Source: Kiloniellaceae bacterium (GTDB lineage: Bacteria; Pseudomonadota; Alphaproteobacteria; Kiloniellales; J153). From it: DNA of 64,000 nt. Positions 59,502 to 64,000 of the stretch are shown here, one piece after another. The notes below the pieces were generated by a model. It did not search any database. It worked only from the letters and a program-made list of their open reading frames with translations, and was not told where the DNA came from. The stretch lies in assembly GCA_021776135.1 (NCBI GenBank), contig JAJFGL010000054.1, positions 1-64,000 on the forward strand, written 5' to 3'. Position 1 is the first letter of the stretch, and each line of letters opens with the position of its first letter. The position numbers and the translations under genes are program-made.

Positions 59502-62500
59502 CGGCCGCAGCCGCGGTGCTTCGCCCGCTCGCCCTAGGCGCAGCAATCGCCCTGCTCACCGGCTGCGCGGTGATGCGGATCGACGTTGACGTATATAAGG
59601 GCCCCCTTGCCGACGAGATTGACGTGCAGACCCAAGAATTTGTCGCCATGGCAATCGGCGCCAAGCCACTCTTGATCCAGCTTCGGGACCTTCTGCAGTG
59701 GCCGAAAGATGAAGACCGAGAATGTGCCAGGAACCAAAAGTCTCCTGACTACGAGGCGGGCTATTTTGTCGGTCCTCATAAGGCACAGCCGAATGGCGAA
59801 GATTGTCCACTTGGTGCCCCTGACCACTGGAACGAGCGCGCCGAACGTGTCAACGGCGTTTTAAGTCTTTATCTGCACATCGACGACGTCCGCGCAAGAG
59901 ACCGAACTAGTCCCAGTCCACTCGAAACATCTATAATAAACGGGCTCGTCCAGGGGGATAAATTCAAGGAACAGCTAGGTGTCTTCAATAATCTGGATAA
60001 GCCTGAGCAGGCTCTTTGGAAGACGTTTGACAACGAAATCACGAAAAACTTGGATGCTATTGAGAATAAATATAAGGGCCTTCTCAATCTGCAACCCTCG
60101 GATAAGTTCTTTAATAATCTCAAGACAGCAGCGAATGCGTTAAAAAATAAATACCGTGAAATCTTCAATTCACAAAGGAACGGGCCATCGCATCGAACAG
60201 TCAAGGGGCTAATTATTGTATTCAACAATTATATCAATGTACTGGATACACAATTAACAGCATCACTCAAAAAACAGCGATCAACTAATATTAGAAATAA
60301 AATAAACGACGAAGCCGCAAGTGTCCGTGCATCTAGAAAAAGACTCAAGACGCGCTTGGAAGGTCACGACGCGTCAGAGGCAACGGGTCGTGTTTTCGAG
60401 TATTGGCTGTTGAGTGACGCTGAAATTGTCTCGGATCATGCGAAGATACTTTTCGGTAGCGCCAAATCTCCGACCGCGGAGAAATTTATCGCGCGCGTGG
60501 TTGAGAAAGCCGGCGCCTATTTCGGGATGCGCAAGGCCATTCGAAACATGTGGCTTGTAGCGCTCGACAGCTTGATCTTGATTGATTCGGAAAAGTTCGT
60601 TTTTCCCGAAAAGAAGACCGCGCTTATCGCGCTCGCGGCTGATCTAATCAGCGTATTGAGCCAACCAGAACACATTGCCGTGGCGACCAACATTCCCGTG
60701 AGCAAGGCTTTCAACGGAACTCTTAAACAACTGAAACGGTTCCTGGATGAGACCGGGCACGGCATCTGGGATCCCCCGCCTTCTTCTAAGTCTATTTCCG
60801 ACATCGTCTGGGACTTTGACGTCATCAATCGCTCTGTTCGCCTAGCTGTTGTAAAGCGGCCGACGGAAATGGCCAAACTTCTCATTGAGGCGGACGCCAC
60901 TCTCAAGGAATTTGCAAAGCGGGAAATCATTAAACTAAAGAACCAATCCCTACCCTCGCCTCGATCTCTTGCGCGTGAGGTATCGCTTCTGGAATTAAAT
61001 CTGTTCGGTTTGTCGCGCGGGCCCTCGTTCGGTGACGCTGAAAAGGAACTGAGGCTCGTTGATATTAAATCAAATCTCCAATCACAGAAAAATACAATTG
61101 GCAGAGGGACGGCTGGCCTGGACAAGGGTCGCCTAGAGAAAGGGATCGAGGATCTTATCAAGGAGTATCTCGAGGCATCGACGCAGCCGGCATCCAGTGG
61201 AAATAAGCCCGACACCATCAAGGTGACGCGCAAGGTGGAGCGAGACAATTTGCTCGAAGCATTGGTCCGGTTCTCGAAAAAGATCCTGATTATCGCAGAC
61301 AACGACAAACTCCTACGGGACCCTTTGTCCGATACAGGAACGAAACTCGACCGCTATGTTCTCGTCTTGCAGGCGATCGGGAACTCGATCCGCATCCAAG
61401 CCGATGAGCTAAAGCAGCGCGAAAAACACGAAAAGAAGCTTGAAGACAGAACTTACGCGGAGGCCTGGGCGGTGGAAACGGCATTGGCACGCTCCGCCAA
61501 ATCTGTGATAGAGGATGTTCTTGCTGAGCTAAAAAGCTTGCAAGAGAGTGCCAGCAAAGACATCGCGGACTCGAAGAAGAGGGCCGACGATGCCAGCGGG
61601 AAATTCAAGCAGATCGAAACCACAGCTCTGAAAGCGCAGACTGACGAGAAAGTAGCAAAGGCCGCCCTGCAGCGCGCAATGCAAGACCTGGAAACTCTTA
61701 TGAACAAGCAGCCACAGTATGATGCGGCGGTCCAGATATTGACTAATACGGGCGGAATATCGATTCCCGACTTCATAAAGACGAACTCCAGCGAACCGGA
61801 TGTCGGCGGCGCCAAGATGGCCGATGAAATTCTTGCCTGGCTAAACAAAGAAAAGCAAAAGCATCTGACGAATTTTCCCAAGAAGATGCGGCTTGAAAAT
61901 GCGGTCGCTTTCTTCTCCGCCGACCCGTCAACCGTCCGGGGTTTCGATTCGATGCCTCGTGCCGATGTTCTCAAGGAAATGGCCAAGGTTGCCAATTCCA
62001 ACCTTCAAGAAATCAAGAAAAAAATCGCCGCGACAAAGTCTCTGATCCTTAAATTGCAATCAAACGCTAAGAACTTTGCGCGGGCCCTTGAAGACGCGAA
62101 TAAGGATAAAGCCAAGGGAGAATTCGCGGTGACATCGGAGGCAACTAAACTTCGTACCGCGACCGAATCCAAAGCTCACCTCGAACTCGCAGTCGCCGCG
62201 GTTCGCGAGGTCTTGACGAAAGTCATACTTACAACGCAACAAGCGGAAGCTTCAGATTCCGCGGCGGCAGTCTTTTGGACCATCGTTGCGGTGGTCAATC
62301 AAGAGCTTGTCGCCGCGACGGCGGCGTCTGAAGCGGCGCCGAACAACAAGGAAGGGAAAGCCAAGCAGAAGCGGTTTCAAGCCGCGGCCGACGTGTTGCG
62401 GGCCATCAACCCGCCGTTGGAAAAGAACATCTTTGCGGGACTAAAAGATAATACGGGTTACGACAGGAAGAATGCGCGCGTTGTTTTAGACGAGATGATC

Positions 62501-63844
62501 GCGCTGCTTCGTCATGAGCATATCCTTGCCGTTCGTCAATGGGGCGAGGACAGCCCAAGGGCCAGACACATTAACAACGCACTGGCGACCGCTTACGAGC
62601 AACGGGCGGGCATGACATACATCCGTCCATCGGGTGCCTATCTGCGCAGCAGCTATCCGGCGACCGCGTTGCAGGACGATCCCCGGCTGGGCTGGAGCAA
62701 CATGCTGGGACAGCACGGGTTTCGGACCCTGCCCTTCATCGGGGGCGCCTTTGCGCACAGCCCGGATGAGCGAAAGCGGCTCGAAATTCAGAGCGAAATC
62801 GACAAGCAGTTCTGGCAGACGATCAACAGCGTTCGGGTCGCCGGCGCGGGGATCACGAACTACGTCATGGCCAAGGACGACATCGGCAACTGGTACGTCA
62901 AGAGTTACTCGGCCAATCCCGCGCCGATTATCAAATCCGCTAAGAGTCTCGCGCTGCTTGGCTTGGGCGGTCAATTCGACTCGAACCTCGTCTCCAAGGT
63001 ACGCGACCAAAAAGGCATAGATCCCGAGAAGGACGATGAATCCACACCGGCAACAGGCATGGGGCGTCTGCTCGAAAAGCATCGAAGCAAGTATGCTAAG
63101 ACGACCGGCGAAGATTACACTGCACTCAAGAACCTCGTGGATAGTTCGGCCACGTCGCCAATTGTCACGGACCTAAATCAAGCACTTCGATCCAACAGGG
63201 ACACGAAGGATGCGACCTGGCTCGGCGATCTTGAGACGTCGGTCGAAACAGCGAGCGGCGAAGCGCTAACGACTGCCAAGGGCCGCCTTACGGACAAAAA
63301 GGACCCGGCAGAGCAAGCCTTGGAGATCAATGTTGCGCTCACCGAGGTCAAAACCTTTTACCCGATCTTCCAGGCGAAGTTGCAGGCACTAGATATTGTG
63401 ACCAATGCAAAGAAGGACTTAGCAAGCGATCAGAAACAACTGAAGACTCTCGAGTCTGAACGCGCGGCAAAGCAAAGTGAGCTGGAGGCTGCCAAGATTG
63501 AATTGGCGGAAAAGCCGGAGGACCTGGGCTTGCAAAATGAGATCGAGCGGCTCACTGGAGAACTCGCGGCAAAGCAAACGGCGGTGGATGAAGCTCAAAA
63601 GAGGGTGCATGATGCTGAACAAAAGGTTACGAGCGCCGGTAATGCCGAGGCAACGGCACTGAGTGAGGCGGCGCGCATTGTTCGAAAGCACTTGAAACGC
63701 GTCACCGTCCGGCGCTTTAAGGCGGTTGACGATTACGAAACCGCTGTCATATTCATCGGCGATGCGAACAACCCGCCCAAGAAGGAACAGACTAAATCTG
63801 GAGAGACTTCACCGGGCACAGGTGGAACTGGCTCCTCGCCGTAA
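59498..63844 (+). CDS. Giant coiled-coil lipoprotein, 1448 residues, unknown function
   Basis: Starts with TTG overlapping the previous stop, AGAGG upstream. Lipobox ALLTGCAV with Cys23. No known domain is recognisable. Helical, charged sequence predominates, with coiled-coil stretches at about residues 640-740, 820-910 and 1297-1400 (for example KDLASDQKQLKTLESERAAKQ). A more globular block lies at about 1022-1170 (TYIRPSGAYLRSSYPATAL, LGWSNMLGQHGFRTLPFIGGAF), and the tail is Gly/Ser/Thr-rich. Base composition between 59.9 and 62.3 kb is distinctly A+T-richer than in the housekeeping genes, a sign of transfer. It could be a large envelope-spanning scaffold. Confidence 0.8.
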   Translation: MTAAAAVLRPLALGAAIALLTGCAVMRIDVDVYKGPLADEIDVQTQEFVAMAIGAKPLLIQLRDLLQWPKDEDRECARNQKSPDYEAGYFVGPHKAQPNGEDCPLGAPDHWNERAERVNGVLSLYLHIDDVRARDRTSPSPLETSIINGLVQGDKFKEQLGVFNNLDKPEQALWKTFDNEITKNLDAIENKYKGLLNLQPSDKFFNNLKTAANALKNKYREIFNSQRNGPSHRTVKGLIIVFNNYINVLDTQLTASLKKQRSTNIRNKINDEAASVRASRKRLKTRLEGHDASEATGRVFEYWLLSDAEIVSDHAKILFGSAKSPTAEKFIARVVEKAGAYFGMRKAIRNMWLVALDSLILIDSEKFVFPEKKTALIALAADLISVLSQPEHIAVATNIPVSKAFNGTLKQLKRFLDETGHGIWDPPPSSKSISDIVWDFDVINRSVRLAVVKRPTEMAKLLIEADATLKEFAKREIIKLKNQSLPSPRSLAREVSLLELNLFGLSRGPSFGDAEKELRLVDIKSNLQSQKNTIGRGTAGLDKGRLEKGIEDLIKEYLEASTQPASSGNKPDTIKVTRKVERDNLLEALVRFSKKILIIADNDKLLRDPLSDTGTKLDRYVLVLQAIGNSIRIQADELKQREKHEKKLEDRTYAEAWAVETALARSAKSVIEDVLAELKSLQESASKDIADSKKRADDASGKFKQIETTALKAQTDEKVAKAALQRAMQDLETLMNKQPQYDAAVQILTNTGGISIPDFIKTNSSEPDVGGAKMADEILAWLNKEKQKHLTNFPKKMRLENAVAFFSADPSTVRGFDSMPRADVLKEMAKVANSNLQEIKKKIAATKSLILKLQSNAKNFARALEDANKDKAKGEFAVTSEATKLRTATESKAHLELAVAAVREVLTKVILTTQQAEASDSAAAVFWTIVAVVNQELVAATAASEAAPNNKEGKAKQKRFQAAADVLRAINPPLEKNIFAGLKDNTGYDRKNARVVLDEMIALLRHEHILAVRQWGEDSPRARHINNALATAYEQRAGMTYIRPSGAYLRSSYPATALQDDPRLGWSNMLGQHGFRTLPFIGGAFAHSPDERKRLEIQSEIDKQFWQTINSVRVAGAGITNYVMAKDDIGNWYVKSYSANPAPIIKSAKSLALLGLGGQFDSNLVSKVRDQKGIDPEKDDESTPATGMGRLLEKHRSKYAKTTGEDYTALKNLVDSSATSPIVTDLNQALRSNRDTKDATWLGDLETSVETASGEALTTAKGRLTDKKDPAEQALEINVALTEVKTFYPIFQAKLQALDIVTNAKKDLASDQKQLKTLESERAAKQSELEAAKIELAEKPEDLGLQNEIERLTGELAAKQTAVDEAQKRVHDAEQKVTSAGNAEATALSEAARIVRKHLKRVTVRRFKAVDDYETAVIFIGDANNPPKKEQTKSGETSPGTGGTGSSP

Positions 63845-63864
63845 CCGACTGGGGGAAAGTAGTT

Positions 63865-64000
63865 TTGCTGTGGGCTCTTGAAGGTGCCGGTCTTGCTGCA
63901 CTCTCTGTGCTTTTGCTCGCCGCCTGCACCGACACACGTACTCGGGATACAAGAAACTCAGCGCCGTCCGTCACGGCTACCATAGTCGAGCGTGGCCTAA
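63865..64000 (+). CDS. Start of a third lipoprotein gene (truncated by window end)
   Basis: From a TTG preceded by GGGGGAAAG, 45 codons stay open to the window edge. The peptide begins with a membrane-inserting signal (LWALEGAGLAALSVLLLAAC) ending in a lipobox with Cys21, then a polar stretch TDTRTRDTRNSAPSVT. It follows the giant lipoprotein gene by 20 bases, so the operon contains at least three lipoproteins. Nothing can be said of the rest. Confidence 0.65.
   Translation, partial: MLWALEGAGLAALSVLLLAACTDTRTRDTRNSAPSVTATIVERGL

Overview
The window is high-GC DNA from an alphaproteobacterium. The strongest pointers are a GcrA-type cell-cycle regulator, the infA-maf-RNase G-yacG cluster, paired dimethylglycine-dehydrogenase-like flavoproteins, an ECF sigma factor with a cupin anti-sigma partner, and several dispersed palindromic repeat families. 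A free-living, metabolically versatile Rhodospirillales-like bacterium is the best guess; the sequence does not fix genus or family. There are no rRNA genes and one tRNA (Phe).

Left part (1-27.2 kb): catabolism of carnitine, glycine betaine and methylated glycines. A carnitine dehydrogenase-thioesterase fusion and a beta-keto acid cleavage enzyme (minus strand) diverge from a GlxA/CdhR-type regulator and would turn carnitine into glycine betaine. A second minus-strand operon holds a methyltransferase, an M19 dipeptidase homologue lacking key metal ligands, an uncharacterised 560-residue protein and a DUF3726 protein. Then come an OYE-family oxidoreductase, a DUF2817 peptidase-like protein, a TauD-type dioxygenase and a beta-hydroxyacid dehydrogenase. 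A DeoR regulator diverges from a long operon with a betaine-type binding protein, a fused double permease (no ATPase), two choline-kinase-like proteins and two dimethylglycine-dehydrogenase-like flavoproteins. Two A+T-richer islands (4.65-5.6 kb and 12.95-14.1 kb) carry small unknown genes bracketed by short inverted repeats; the second is an exact-period 564-bp tandem duplication.

Middle (27.2-43 kb): an ECF sigma/anti-sigma pair precedes a DUF4331-TPR-HupE/UreJ operon; the sigma gene and DUF4331 share an upstream promoter-like motif. Then come glycerate 2-kinase, threonine synthase, a D-glutamate catabolism pair (dgcN-dgcA), a methyltransferase pair, and an operon of acyl-CoA dehydrogenase, CoA-transferase, hot-dog dehydratase and a GFA protein.

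Right part (43-58 kb): envelope and housekeeping genes: lytic transglycosylase, MlaC, small cytochrome c, VUT transporter, GcrA and gamma-glutamyltransferase. A periplasmic cytochrome P460/DUF4142/cupredoxin group lies divergent from a TetR regulator with palindromic operators. A three-gene MotA/ExbD-like membrane operon of unknown function follows, then a universal stress protein, infA, maf, RNase G-like, yacG, a trypsin-like protease and tRNA-Phe.

Right end (58-64 kb): after the tRNA the base composition drops and a three-gene lipoprotein operon begins, including a 1448-residue coiled-coil lipoprotein; its third gene runs off the window. This operon, the MotA/ExbD-like operon and two cloverleaf-shaped MITE-like elements (44.8-45.1 kb and 56.4-56.7 kb) are the best candidates for undescribed biology.
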